DNA from: JAGNRR01 sp965230665
GTDB taxonomy: Bacteria; Bacteroidota; Bacteroidia; Chitinophagales; Chitinophagaceae
Reading direction: 5' to 3'
Length of the DNA: 64,000 nt
Assembly: GCA_965230665.1 (NCBI GenBank)
Contig: CBDDLM010000004.1
Location: forward strand, 2,852,001 to 2,916,000
A program made the position numbers and the translations under genes. The notes under the pieces were generated by a model, which ran no database searches, had not been told where the DNA came from, and saw only the letters and a program-made list of their open reading frames with translations. Below are positions 1 through 8,319 of the stretch, piece by piece. Each line of letters starts with the position of its first letter. Positions within the stretch are counted from its first letter, which is position 1.

Positions 1-171
1 AGCGTTAATCCTTTCTTGTATAATTTCAGGTGTTACCCTTGGAACTAGGAAGTTATTTATTGGCTTAATGGCCAATACGAAAAAGATGGCAGCCAATATC
101 AAAAAGATTCTTCGGTCGATGTCGAAGGGGAATCTGAACGTGCGCCCTGTATTTTTTCTAAGCTTATTCAC
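1..171 (-). CDS. Partial membrane protein, N-terminal 57 residues
   Basis: An open frame on the minus strand runs off the left edge of the window. It begins with a GTG whose bases overlap the end of mazG, so translation is probably coupled. The visible part has a basic N-terminus (RKNTGRTFRF), then one hydrophobic segment (about residues 24-35), then a polar region with prolines. That suggests a membrane-anchored protein with an extracytoplasmic C-terminal part. I do not recognise the family. The GTG start is inferred from the overlap and the lack of an ATG. Confidence 0.5.
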   Translation of the reverse strand, partial: MNKLRKNTGRTFRFPFDIDRRIFLILAAIFFVLAIKPINNFLVPRVTPEIIQERINA

Positions 172-934
172 TTTTCTTTACTTCCTTCCAGATATTGTCT
201 AATTCGCTCAAGGATAAATTGGTTAAGGAGTCCGTAGACTGTAAGGCTCTTTCTTCCATTTTATTAAAACGAGTAATGAACTTTTTATTTGTTTTTTCTA
301 ATGCGGCTTCCGGGTCAATATCTAAGAAACGAGCGTAGTTAATCATGGAGAAAAGAATATCACCAAATTCGGCTTCCATTTCAATTTTATCGTTTACCAG
401 ATAGGCTTCTTCAAATTCTTGCCACTCTTCATCAATTTTCTCTTTTACCTGTTCTGCTTTTTCCCATTCAAAACCTACTTGTTTAGCCTTTTCTTGGAGT
501 CTAAAGGCTTTGACTACTGCTGGTAACGATTTAGGAACTCCGCTTAAAACACCTTTCTTGCCTTCTTTTAGTTTAAGGTTTTCCCAATTCTGTTTTACCG
601 CTTGTTCATTTTCCACTACTGTGGAATCATAAATATGAGGGTGACGATTTACCAGTTTTTTGCATATAGATTGAATAACTTCTTTTCTTGTAAATTCTTG
701 CTTTTCTTCAGCTAATCGAATATAAAATATAAGGTGAAGAAGAATATCCCCTAGTTCTTCTTTAATGCCAGACCAGTCCTCTATATCAATCGCATCAACC
801 AACTCATAGGTCTCCTCAATGGTCAATTTGCGAAGCGTGTGAATATTTTGCTTTTTATCCCAGGGACACTTTAGCCTTAATTCCTCCAGTATATCTTCCA
901 GACGCTCATATGAGCCTGAGTAAACATCATGCAT
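164..934 (-). CDS. mazG: Nucleoside triphosphate pyrophosphohydrolase, MazG family
   Basis: A 256-residue protein of normal length for full-size two-domain MazG. These enzymes hydrolyse (d)NTPs to the monophosphate and pyrophosphate as house-cleaning. The N-terminal half has CPWDKKQ followed by the acidic metal-binding helices EETYELVDAID and KEELGDILLH (ExxE...ExxD). The second half repeats the pattern with EEWQEFEEA and EAEFGDILFS. It lies upstream of and overlaps the partial membrane-protein gene at the window edge. It is divergent from the nucleoside transporter, with 94 bases between the starts. Confidence 0.93.
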   Translation of the reverse strand: MHDVYSGSYERLEDILEELRLKCPWDKKQNIHTLRKLTIEETYELVDAIDIEDWSGIKEELGDILLHLIFYIRLAEEKQEFTRKEVIQSICKKLVNRHPHIYDSTVVENEQAVKQNWENLKLKEGKKGVLSGVPKSLPAVVKAFRLQEKAKQVGFEWEKAEQVKEKIDEEWQEFEEAYLVNDKIEMEAEFGDILFSMINYARFLDIDPEAALEKTNKKFITRFNKMEERALQSTDSLTNLSLSELDNIWKEVKKSE

Positions 935-1028
935 CAGTGCATAAATCTACAAACAATGAATTGAATTATATGTCCATAAACCCCATTTTTAATTCCAATC
1001 TCTATTCTTATATTCACACTTCTATTCT

Positions 1029-2294
1029 ATGGAAAAATTTCAAGGTGTTTTAGGGATATTGTTCATATTAGGTATTGCATGGATATTTAGTAATAATAAG
1101 AAACACATTAATCCTAGGTTAGTACTTTCAGGTTTAGGACTTCAGATATTACTTGGTTTACTCATTTTAAAAGTTCCTTTTATTAAGACCTTTTTCGAAC
1201 TAATTGGTAAAGCTGTAGAGAAGATTGATGCTGCTGCATTTAAAGGAGCATCTTTTGTATACGGAGGGTTACTTGTGAACGGGAGTGACGGTCCAATGGC
1301 ATATAGAGCAGGAGAACAAATGGATGCAACGGCGAGACCATTTATATTCGGTTTTAATGTATTGGCGACGATCATTATCATCTGTATTTTGGTAGCACTC
1401 ATGTACCATTTTGGTATTATGCAACGCATTGTTGGTTTTTTGGCTAAATGGATGAATAAAATATTAAGAGTTTCGGGAGTAGAAAGTTTAAGCAATGTAG
1501 GAAGTGCTTTTGTAGGACAGGTGGAAGCACAAGTCATGATTCAACCATTTATAAAGAATATGACCCGCAGTGAAATTATGGCAAGTATGGCTGGAAGTTT
1601 TGCCTGTATTTCGGGTTCTGTGATGGCCATATATGCATCCTTTGGGATTGAGATGAAATTTTTGTTGACGGCAAGTTTAATGGCTGCACCAGGTGCCCTT
1701 GTCATAGCCAAGATTTTATTTCCCGAAACTGAAAAATCCGAAACAATGGGTGATGTTAAAATAAGTACCAAGAGCCAATATGATAGTGCCATTGATGCGA
1801 TAACGCATGGAGCCTCAGATGGGATGAAAATTTCTTTAAATGTATTTGCAATGCTTATTGGGTTTATTGCCCTTATTGCATTGGTTGATGCAGGTCTGGC
1901 TTATTTACCTGTTGATCAAACGATACAGTTAAGGACTATATTTGGTTGGATATTCTATCCTTTTGCTTGGTTGTTGGGAGTTCCGAATGCTGATTTGCAA
2001 TCTGTAGGTCAACTTATGGGTACCAAACTATCTATAAATGAATTCGTAGCCTATTTAGATATGAAGCAAATGATGTCATCAGGCGTCCTCAGTGAGAAGT
2101 CCCAATGGATAGCCAGCTTTGCACTTTGTGGTTTTGCGAACTTTGCTTCTGTGGGTATTCAAATTGGCGGGATATCCGCCCTATGTCCTGAAAGGAGAAA
2201 AGATATAGCCAGTATTGGTATGAAAGCCATGTTTGCCGGGACATTAGCATCTTATATGTCTGCCGCTATTGCAGGTATTATTCTAAGTATTTAG
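1029..2294 (+). CDS. Concentrative nucleoside transporter (CNT/NupC family)
   Basis: A 421-residue polytopic membrane protein of the CNT family, which imports nucleosides by H+ or Na+ symport across the inner membrane. Recognisable regions are the N-terminal helices, the gate-region motif VGQVEAQVMIQPF (about residues 164-176), and the C-terminal core with KSQWIASFALCGFANFASVGIQIGG. Those segments carry the substrate and ion sites in the family. Substrate range cannot be read from sequence. The gene stands alone between divergent mazG and downstream map, 42 bases away. Confidence 0.9.
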   Translation: MEKFQGVLGILFILGIAWIFSNNKKHINPRLVLSGLGLQILLGLLILKVPFIKTFFELIGKAVEKIDAAAFKGASFVYGGLLVNGSDGPMAYRAGEQMDATARPFIFGFNVLATIIIICILVALMYHFGIMQRIVGFLAKWMNKILRVSGVESLSNVGSAFVGQVEAQVMIQPFIKNMTRSEIMASMAGSFACISGSVMAIYASFGIEMKFLLTASLMAAPGALVIAKILFPETEKSETMGDVKISTKSQYDSAIDAITHGASDGMKISLNVFAMLIGFIALIALVDAGLAYLPVDQTIQLRTIFGWIFYPFAWLLGVPNADLQSVGQLMGTKLSINEFVAYLDMKQMMSSGVLSEKSQWIASFALCGFANFASVGIQIGGISALCPERRKDIASIGMKAMFAGTLASYMSAAIAGIILSI

Positions 2295-2336
2295 TTTTTA
2301 GAACTATTCTTTAAGCTAACTTCGCATATTCATAAG

Positions 2337-3182
2337 ATGATTTACTACAAAACGAATCAGGAAGTAGAATTGTTAAGGGCAGCTAATATGCTTGTCGCCA
2401 ATACGCATGCACATCTGGCAAAAGAAATAAAACCAGGTATTACAAGTAGTTTTTTAAATAAACTAGCAGAAACTTTTATCTATGATCATAATGCTACGCC
2501 GGCATTTAAGGGATATAATGATTTTCCCGCTGGTTGTTGCATGAGCATCAATGATGCTGTCGTACACGGTTTTCCTTCTGACTATGAATTACAAGAAGGT
2601 GATATTATTAGCGTTGATATTGGTACGGTACTAGAAGGATACGTAGGAGATAGTGCTTATACTTATGCTATTGGAGAACAAAAGCAAGAAACTCTTGAGT
2701 TACTCGCAAGAACGAAAGATTCACTTTACTTGGGAATAGAACAAGCTATTGTAGGTCGTAGGATTGGAGATATTGCATTCGCGATTCAAAATGCAACCGA
2801 AAAGCAGTTTGGTTATGGTGTAGTAAGAGAATTAACAGGGCATGGAGTGGGTCGAAATTTACACGAAGAGCCCGAGGTGCCTAATTATGGAAAACGTGGT
2901 CAAGGAGTTAAGTTGCAGGATGGATTAACTATTGCTATTGAACCTATGATTACTCTGGGTAATAGAGCGATTTATTGTGAAGAGGACGGTTGGACGATTA
3001 GAACCAAAGATGGCAGTTATGCCGCGCATTACGAACACTCTATAGTCGTTCGAAAAAATCAAGCTGATATTCTTTCTTCTTTTCTTCCTATTGAGGCAGC
3101 TGAGAAAGCGAATAGCAATCTGAATTCTTCTTATAATGATTTACGAAGTGTAGAGACGCCCGAACAAGCGGTTAGTCTATAA
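2337..3182 (+). CDS. map: Methionine aminopeptidase, type I
   Basis: Removes the initiator methionine from nascent cytosolic proteins. All five metal ligands of the pita-bread fold are visible: D94 and D105 (SVDIG...GYVGDSAYT), H169 (TGHGVGRNLHEEP), E202 (AIEPMI) and E233 (HYEHSI). H77 in AVVHG is the usual substrate-side histidine. At 281 residues it is about 30 longer than the usual ~250. The excess is a polar C-terminal tail after the last ligand, of unknown role. The gene converges on truA and overlaps it by 11 bases. Confidence 0.94.
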   Translation: MIYYKTNQEVELLRAANMLVANTHAHLAKEIKPGITSSFLNKLAETFIYDHNATPAFKGYNDFPAGCCMSINDAVVHGFPSDYELQEGDIISVDIGTVLEGYVGDSAYTYAIGEQKQETLELLARTKDSLYLGIEQAIVGRRIGDIAFAIQNATEKQFGYGVVRELTGHGVGRNLHEEPEVPNYGKRGQGVKLQDGLTIAIEPMITLGNRAIYCEEDGWTIRTKDGSYAAHYEHSIVVRKNQADILSSFLPIEAAEKANSNLNSSYNDLRSVETPEQAVSL

Positions 3183-3918
3183 AAATTTCTTCTGGGTAAT
3201 CAACTGAAATAAGCTTTAGACCACGTGCTTCAGCGCTGAAATCTGCTCGTTGACAATCATTAGCATCTATAATTTCTTGTAATTGATCTAATGCTATTTT
3301 TCCTCTTGCAATTTGTAAAGAAGTCATTACAAGTGCGCGAACCATACCTCTTAAAAAACGATTACCTCTAACAGTGAATTTTAGATACTCTTTTTCTTGT
3401 GTCCATTTAACAAAGCTTAGCTCACAGTTATAGTTATTGACTTCAGTATGCCTTTTACAAAAACTTTGAAAGTTTGTATTTGCTTTAAAGATATCTGCGC
3501 TTTGATGTAATAATGCGACGTCAAGTTTAAATGGGAAGAAATAACCAAAATCTTTCAAGAACGGATTTTTATTTTGGTAAACAACGTATTCATAGGTTCT
3601 TGAGCGCGCATCAAATCTTGAGTGCGCATTAGCTTGTACTTTTCTTATGGATAAAATGACAAGATCTTTATTTAAGATAGAGTTTGCATTATAAACCAAA
3701 GTCTTAGGTAAGTCTGCTGAATAATCGAAATGCAAGTAATTTTGTAGCGCGTGAACTCCGGCATCTGTTCTACTACTTGTAGTAGTTTCTATTGTTGTTC
3801 TTAGAATAGTACTTAATGTTTGGTCTATTTCTCCCTGAACAGTTATTGCATTAGGCTGTTTTTGAAAGCCTGCAAAATGCTTTCCTTTATAAGCAAGTTC
3901 AATAAAAAAGCGAGACAT
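3172..3918 (-). CDS. truA: tRNA pseudouridine(38-40) synthase TruA
   Basis: A 248-residue enzyme that isomerises uridines 38-40 in the tRNA anticodon stem. The catalytic aspartate is D52 in the family motif SSRTDAGVHAL. The N-terminal YKGKHFAGFQKQPN and the C-terminal RFLRGMVRALV are also typical. It is the last gene of a minus-strand run tatA - lytic transglycosylase - truA, starting 5 bases after the transglycosylase stop. Its 3' end overlaps map on the other strand. Confidence 0.95.
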   Translation of the reverse strand: MSRFFIELAYKGKHFAGFQKQPNAITVQGEIDQTLSTILRTTIETTTSSRTDAGVHALQNYLHFDYSADLPKTLVYNANSILNKDLVILSIRKVQANAHSRFDARSRTYEYVVYQNKNPFLKDFGYFFPFKLDVALLHQSADIFKANTNFQSFCKRHTEVNNYNCELSFVKWTQEKEYLKFTVRGNRFLRGMVRALVMTSLQIARGKIALDQLQEIIDANDCQRADFSAEARGLKLISVDYPEEIFID

Positions 3919-3923
3919 AATTT

Positions 3924-5138
3924 TTACTGCTTTGGAGCAATATTTTTATCGATATAAAGTCGAGAAGCTCTTACAATTTTATTTTTCATAAGAATGAAAA
4001 GCTCAAGCTTATCTACAGGAATCCTTAGGTAGATTGGTTTCTCCGCTGTAAGGATTTCGGTATCAAATTTAGGATTCCAACGGGTTAGTGTAGAAAGGTC
4101 AAAAGATAAAGCATCACTTATGACATTTAAGTTATAAGCACCTTTAACCTTTAAAATGGCTATATTATCTAATTCAGCAGGAGCAATTTTTATTTGTCCT
4201 TTTTTAAACGTTATAGCGCCGTTTTCAACAGTTGGGTTGTCGTCGTAGGCGGATGCAAAAGAACCAAAATTAGGTTTCGGAGCTGCTTGACCGCCTGGTG
4301 CTCGTCCAAGACTTAAAGCAGTGGAATTATTATCTAAATAGGTTGATGTGGCAATAAATGCCATAACATGGTTTCTTGTTTCTCTTGGAAGTTTGTGTTT
4401 AATATCCCAATAAGTTTTTCCCTTTGTTCGGTTCAGAACCTTTGTAATATTTCCTGGGCCCCAATTATAGCCAGCTACAGTCAGTAACCAGTCATTGTTG
4501 AACATTTTGTTTATTCTACTTAGGTATTTAGCAGCTGCTTTTGTACTCTTATAAAAATCTACGCGCTCATCTACGCGTCGATCTACACGCAACCCTAATA
4601 AGCGACCTGTTGCTGGCATGAATTGCCATGGACCTCGGGCTCCAACAGGGGAGAGTGCTTTGAAATTCATTGCACTTTCGATTACGGCTAAAGCTTTTAA
4701 CTCACGCGGAACATTATACTTCCTAAAAACGTTTTCAATAAAAGAAAAATGAGAACGGTGTTGACGTTTAATACGCGTCAGTTTTTTAGCGTAGTTCTTA
4801 TGGTAGTTTTTAATATATTTTACGATAAAATCAGTATGCTTTCCATACACAGCAGGATCTACCTGAACATGAGATGCATTTTTTGGGCGGATTCTTTCAT
4901 CTTTTATCGTCTTTATTCTTCTCTTCACAAAGCGAGAACTGTCAATACCAGATGCTCTGTTGGCTCTAATAATCTTCGCGCCAGGTGGAATGCTGTTCGT
5001 ATCAGTGATAGGAATAATGGTTACTTTATGTCTTGATTTTTTCTTACCATCTGCCAATGCTGTTATTTGGGCCGTTGCTCCAAGAGCAATTACCGTAAAC
5101 AGCAACGTAAGCAATATGTTCGAAAACTTCAATTTCAC
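3924..5138 (-). CDS. Lytic murein transglycosylase with GH23/SLT domain (MltD-like)
   Basis: A 404-residue envelope protein with a signal peptide (residues 1-23, ending ATAQ). The SLT domain (about 130-240) has the catalytic glutamate E154 in AVIESAMN, then SPVGARGPWQFMPATG and AGYNWGPGN. It cleaves peptidoglycan glycan strands to 1,6-anhydromuropeptides. The C-terminal ~60 residues (ILKVKGAYNLNVISDALS, then TRWNPKF) resemble a diverged LysM-like binding module. It sits 20 bases downstream of tatA and 5 bases upstream of truA. Confidence 0.9.
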   Translation of the reverse strand: MKLKFSNILLTLLFTVIALGATAQITALADGKKKSRHKVTIIPITDTNSIPPGAKIIRANRASGIDSSRFVKRRIKTIKDERIRPKNASHVQVDPAVYGKHTDFIVKYIKNYHKNYAKKLTRIKRQHRSHFSFIENVFRKYNVPRELKALAVIESAMNFKALSPVGARGPWQFMPATGRLLGLRVDRRVDERVDFYKSTKAAAKYLSRINKMFNNDWLLTVAGYNWGPGNITKVLNRTKGKTYWDIKHKLPRETRNHVMAFIATSTYLDNNSTALSLGRAPGGQAAPKPNFGSFASAYDDNPTVENGAITFKKGQIKIAPAELDNIAILKVKGAYNLNVISDALSFDLSTLTRWNPKFDTEILTAEKPIYLRIPVDKLELFILMKNKIVRASRLYIDKNIAPKQ

Positions 5139-5158
5139 TATCCCTTATTATTTCTGGA

Positions 5159-5368
5159 CTATTGAGGATTACTTTCCTTTTCCTTCATGCCAGCTTCAAT
5201 TTCACTTTTTACATTGTCTTTAGCATCTTTAAATTCTTTTACACCACGGCCAACTCCACGCATGAATTCAGGAATTTTCTTTGCTCCGAATAGCACTAAA
5301 ACAGCCAAAACAATGATTACCCATTCAGAACCGGCTGGGAGTCCCAATAAAAAAATAGAATTTAACAT
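5159..5368 (-). CDS. tatA: Twin-arginine translocase subunit TatA/E
   Basis: A 69-residue protein with the TatA/B/E layout. It has a short N-terminal membrane helix (GSEWVIIVLAVLVLFG), the hinge FGAKKIPEFMRGVGRG, an amphipathic helix and a charged tail (EAGMKEKESNPQ). TatA oligomers form the pore for export of folded proteins. TatC is not in the window. It heads the run with the lytic transglycosylase and truA. Confidence 0.92.
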   Translation of the reverse strand: MLNSIFLLGLPAGSEWVIIVLAVLVLFGAKKIPEFMRGVGRGVKEFKDAKDNVKSEIEAGMKEKESNPQ

Positions 5369-5388
5369 ATTTCGTTTTTATACATAAT

Positions 5389-5396
5389 CAAAAATA
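5389..5396 (-). promoter_or_regulatory. -7 box of tatA
   Basis: On the minus strand this reads TATTTTTG, a match to the Bacteroidota -7 consensus TAnnTTTG, about 20 bases before the tatA ATG. No clear TTTG -33 element was found. Confidence 0.45.
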
Positions 5397-5451
5397 ATGC
5401 CGAAAGCCTATACCGCCAATAATTAGCAAGTAATACTCATAAGTTTTAACG

Positions 5452-5482
5452 AAAAAAGGACCACATTATTATGCAGTCCTTT
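5452..5482 (-). terminator. Rho-independent terminator of rplS
   Basis: Read on the minus strand, a 7-bp stem TAAAGGAC/GTCCTTT with a ~14-base loop is followed by a run of T. It lies just downstream of the rplS stop. Confidence 0.7.
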
Positions 5483-5506
5483 AGTATAGTTTTATAGTTG
5501 TCTTTC

Positions 5507-5863
5507 TTAAGAAATAACTCTTTTCTCTTTAATACGTGCCGATTTACCTTGACGTTCTCTAAGATAGAATAGTTTAGCTCTGCGCACTTTACCTACTTTG
5601 TTTACTTTAATACTTTCAATGAAAGGAGAGTATAAAGGAAAAACCCTTTCTACACCTATACCATCACTAATCTTGCGTACTGTAAAGGTTTGTGTTGCAC
5701 CTACACCTTGACGCTTGATACAGCTACCTTTAAAAGTTTGAATACGCTCTTTATTACCTTCACGAATTCTATAATTTACAGATAGATTATCACCTGCTTT
5801 AAACTTAGGAAATTCGGGTGTTCCTGCTAATTGTTCCTGTACAAACTTTACTGCTTCTTGCAT
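5507..5863 (-). CDS. rplS: 50S ribosomal protein L19
   Basis: A 118-residue protein of normal L19 length. Signature stretches are FKAGDNLSVNYRIREGNKER, FKGSCIKRQGVG, TFTVRKISDGIGVERVFPLYSP and the basic C-terminus RRAKLFYLRERQGKSARIKEK. L19 sits at the 30S-50S interface. The gene has its own predicted promoter and terminator, so it appears monocistronic, between glutamate dehydrogenase and tatA. Confidence 0.97.
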   Translation of the reverse strand: MQEAVKFVQEQLAGTPEFPKFKAGDNLSVNYRIREGNKERIQTFKGSCIKRQGVGATQTFTVRKISDGIGVERVFPLYSPFIESIKVNKVGKVRRAKLFYLRERQGKSARIKEKRVIS

Positions 5864-5885
5864 TTCTTTGCTTTTTAAGGGATTG

Positions 5886-5893
5886 CAAAAGTA
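5886..5893 (-). promoter_or_regulatory. -7 box of rplS
   Basis: The minus strand reads TACTTTTG followed by CAATCCC, matching TAnnTTTG, about 22 bases upstream of the rplS start. The same TTTGCAATCCC string follows the rpmB promoter at 52844-52851. Confidence 0.65.
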
Positions 5894-5922
5894 TGGAAAT
5901 ATTTATTAAAAGTACCTTTTTT

Positions 5923-7338
5923 TTAAGGGAAAATACCCAATTCCATATAAGCTAAGCCTACTTTATTGATAGATGCTACAAAAGCAGCTGTTCGCATATC
6001 TTCAATTCGCTTGCTGCGCATCCAGATATCCCGAATTTCACGATAGCTACTGATCATAGTATCTTCTAAGCCAGAGTATACTAAATCAACCTCATCGGGC
6101 CCATGAATTAAGTTTAATTTCTGTTTTGTTGAGAATTTATGCCCAGTTAATTTTTCAATGGTTTCAACCAATTTTGTATTGGTATTTTCGTTAAAACGTT
6201 TTTCCATACGACCATAACGAACATGACTTAAGTTCTTGAGCCATTCGAAGTAACTTACCGTAACCCCACCAGCATTCAAATACATATCAGGAACAACGCA
6301 TACACCTTTTTTATTCAAAATGACATCTGCCTCTGGAGTAATTGGTCCATTAGCTGCTTCACCAACAATCTTAGCTTTTATGTTTTTTGCATTTTTCTTA
6401 TCAATAACATTTTCAAGTGCTGCTGGGATTAGAATATCACAAGGTAATTCTAGAGCAGCAGTATTACTTTTCAGATTCTTAGTACCCTCAAAGCCTATGA
6501 TACTGCCTTTCTTTTTGCGGTAACTCATTAGTTTATCCACATTAATGCCCTTTTCATTAGATATAGAACCTTCATACTCAGCTACACCAACAATAATGGC
6601 TCCAGCATTTTGAAAAAACTTAGCGGCGTGGTAACCTACATTACCAAGACCTTGAACCACAACTCTTTTTCCTTCAAGTCCAGTTTCTAAACCTAGTTTT
6701 TTCATTACATCATCGTCATTACACATCTCTTTAATGCCATAAAAAACACCAAGTCCAGTAGCTTCTGTACGCCCACGTACGCCACCTTGGGCGACTGGTT
6801 TACCAGTTACGCATCCCATAGCATCGACTTCACCAGGGCGAAGCGAGTTATAAGTATCTACAATCCAACTCATTTCTCTTGCACCTGTTCCATAATCTGG
6901 TGCAGGTACGTCAATACCAGGTCCTATGAAGTTTTTCTTAACAAGTTCAGAGGTATAGCGGCGAGTAATTTTTTCCAAGTCATATTCACTGTATTTTCTT
7001 GGATCTATTCTGATACCACCTTTGGCTCCACCGAAAGGAACATTTACAATAGCACATTTAAATGTCATTAAAGAGGCTAATGCCATAACCTCATCCTGGT
7101 TCACATCTAAACTGTAACGAATCCCTCCTTTTACAGGTAATTTATGATGCGAGTGTTGAACACGATAGGCTTCAATAACTTCTATCTTATTCTTTACACG
7201 AACCGGAAATTTCATTCTGTATACGGAATTACATGCTTTAATTTGCTCTAAAATTCCTTTCTCGATTTTTGTAAACGGAGCTGCCTTGTCAAAATTGCGC
7301 TCTACGCTCTCGAAGAAACTATAATGTGATGCTGCCAT
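5923..7338 (-). CDS. Glu/Leu/Phe/Val-family dehydrogenase, probably glutamate dehydrogenase
   Basis: A 471-residue NAD(P)-dependent amino-acid dehydrogenase that interconverts glutamate and 2-oxoglutarate plus ammonia. Residues seen are K94 and K106 (VPFGGAKGGIR), the catalytic aspartate D148 (DVPAPDYGTG) and a Rossmann dinucleotide motif GLGNVG at 230-235. It follows ccmD by 28 bases in a co-directional run that starts with pruA, whose product glutamate it could oxidise. Substrate is inferred from context; other Glu/Leu/Phe/Val members share these motifs. Confidence 0.88.
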   Translation of the reverse strand: MAASHYSFFESVERNFDKAAPFTKIEKGILEQIKACNSVYRMKFPVRVKNKIEVIEAYRVQHSHHKLPVKGGIRYSLDVNQDEVMALASLMTFKCAIVNVPFGGAKGGIRIDPRKYSEYDLEKITRRYTSELVKKNFIGPGIDVPAPDYGTGAREMSWIVDTYNSLRPGEVDAMGCVTGKPVAQGGVRGRTEATGLGVFYGIKEMCNDDDVMKKLGLETGLEGKRVVVQGLGNVGYHAAKFFQNAGAIIVGVAEYEGSISNEKGINVDKLMSYRKKKGSIIGFEGTKNLKSNTAALELPCDILIPAALENVIDKKNAKNIKAKIVGEAANGPITPEADVILNKKGVCVVPDMYLNAGGVTVSYFEWLKNLSHVRYGRMEKRFNENTNTKLVETIEKLTGHKFSTKQKLNLIHGPDEVDLVYSGLEDTMISSYREIRDIWMRSKRIEDMRTAAFVASINKVGLAYMELGIFP

Positions 7339-7366
7339 AAAATGGGTTTAAATATAAATTGGAGAG

Positions 7367-7651
7367 TTATGAATTATTTTTTTCTACTTTTCTTAGTGTC
7401 CTTTCAATACGTATTAGGTACAGGATAATTCCAGCAAAGATAGTCGCCAGTACGAATACTACAAGATTTATTCTACCGTTTTGATGAAGAATATTTGTCG
7501 TAGGGACTGCTTTTTTTTCTGCACTACTGACTTTATTCATAGTAGTTTCATTTGTACTCGATGCCGTAGCATCTGTTTGTCCAAAGGCAACTCCAGATGT
7601 AAGGCAAAGAATACAGAATAACAGAAGATTAATTAAATACTTTAATTTCAT
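7367..7651 (-). CDS. CcmD-like small membrane protein
   Basis: A 94-residue protein with a signal peptide or first helix (residues 5-24), a Ser/Thr/Lys-rich linker, then one C-terminal membrane helix (about 62-80) ending in LIRIERTLRKVEKN. One helix followed by a basic tail directly after ccmC, with overlapping genes (7629-7651), matches the CcmD-like proteins annotated after CcmC in Bacteroidota. CcmD helps release the haem chaperone in cytochrome c maturation. The N-terminal extension is longer than in classical CcmD. Confidence 0.65.
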   Translation of the reverse strand: MKLKYLINLLLFCILCLTSGVAFGQTDATASSTNETTMNKVSSAEKKAVPTTNILHQNGRINLVVFVLATIFAGIILYLIRIERTLRKVEKNNS

Positions 7652-8315
7652 TTTTCTTGATAATTAATTTTTTGATTCTATAACGCACATCAAAAACCCA
7701 TAGTCCAAGAAGTACCCAACCTATCAACGCAGGGTAAAACACATGTCTAAAAGAACCGGACTGATCGCGTAGGGCGGCTAAGGTATCATCTTCTGCTGAA
7801 CCCGGATGTAAGCCAGGAAGGCGGGCTGGAATAATATACAATGCTGGAACGATTAGTGCTAAAGCAAAGATGTTATAAACAGCAGATATTCTTGCCACTT
7901 GATTTTTATCCTTAATGGAAGTACGAAGTACGAGGTAAGCGGCATATGCTAAAAGGGTTAAAGCGGCACCAATTGTTTTAGGATCTTTAGGAAAAGGTTT
8001 GCCCCATGTACCACTAGCCCATATCATCCCTGTGAATAATCCAAGGCAACCAAAATAAAATCCGACCTCAACAAAAGTGGTTGATATAACATCATACTTT
8101 CTATTTTGACTCTTCAAATACAGAATAGCAAATACGGCCGATAGCAAAAAAGAAATTTGCATAATTGACCACATAGGAACATGATAGAACAAGTTACGAG
8201 CAGATTCTTCTAACAAGGGAATATCCGGAACGGGAATTAAGAGCCCAGCCGTTATGACCCATGCCAAAAGTCCAGTACATATAATCTTCCACCAATATTT
8301 TTTGAGAAAATACAT
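7629..8315 (-). CDS. ccmC: Cytochrome c biogenesis protein CcmC (CcsA/CcmC family)
   Basis: A 228-residue polytopic membrane protein with the haem-handling family signature. The Trp-rich periplasmic loop WASGTWGKPFPKDPK (around residue 100) is visible, and the conserved histidines lie in LFYHVPMWS and SGSFRHVFYPALIG. CcmC passes haem to the CcmE chaperone during cytochrome c maturation. It starts 4 bases after the pruA stop and overlaps ccmD by 23 bases. Other ccm genes are not in the window. Confidence 0.9.
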   Translation of the reverse strand: MYFLKKYWWKIICTGLLAWVITAGLLIPVPDIPLLEESARNLFYHVPMWSIMQISFLLSAVFAILYLKSQNRKYDVISTTFVEVGFYFGCLGLFTGMIWASGTWGKPFPKDPKTIGAALTLLAYAAYLVLRTSIKDKNQVARISAVYNIFALALIVPALYIIPARLPGLHPGSAEDDTLAALRDQSGSFRHVFYPALIGWVLLGLWVFDVRYRIKKLIIKKNEIKVFN

Positions 8316-8319
8316 GTAT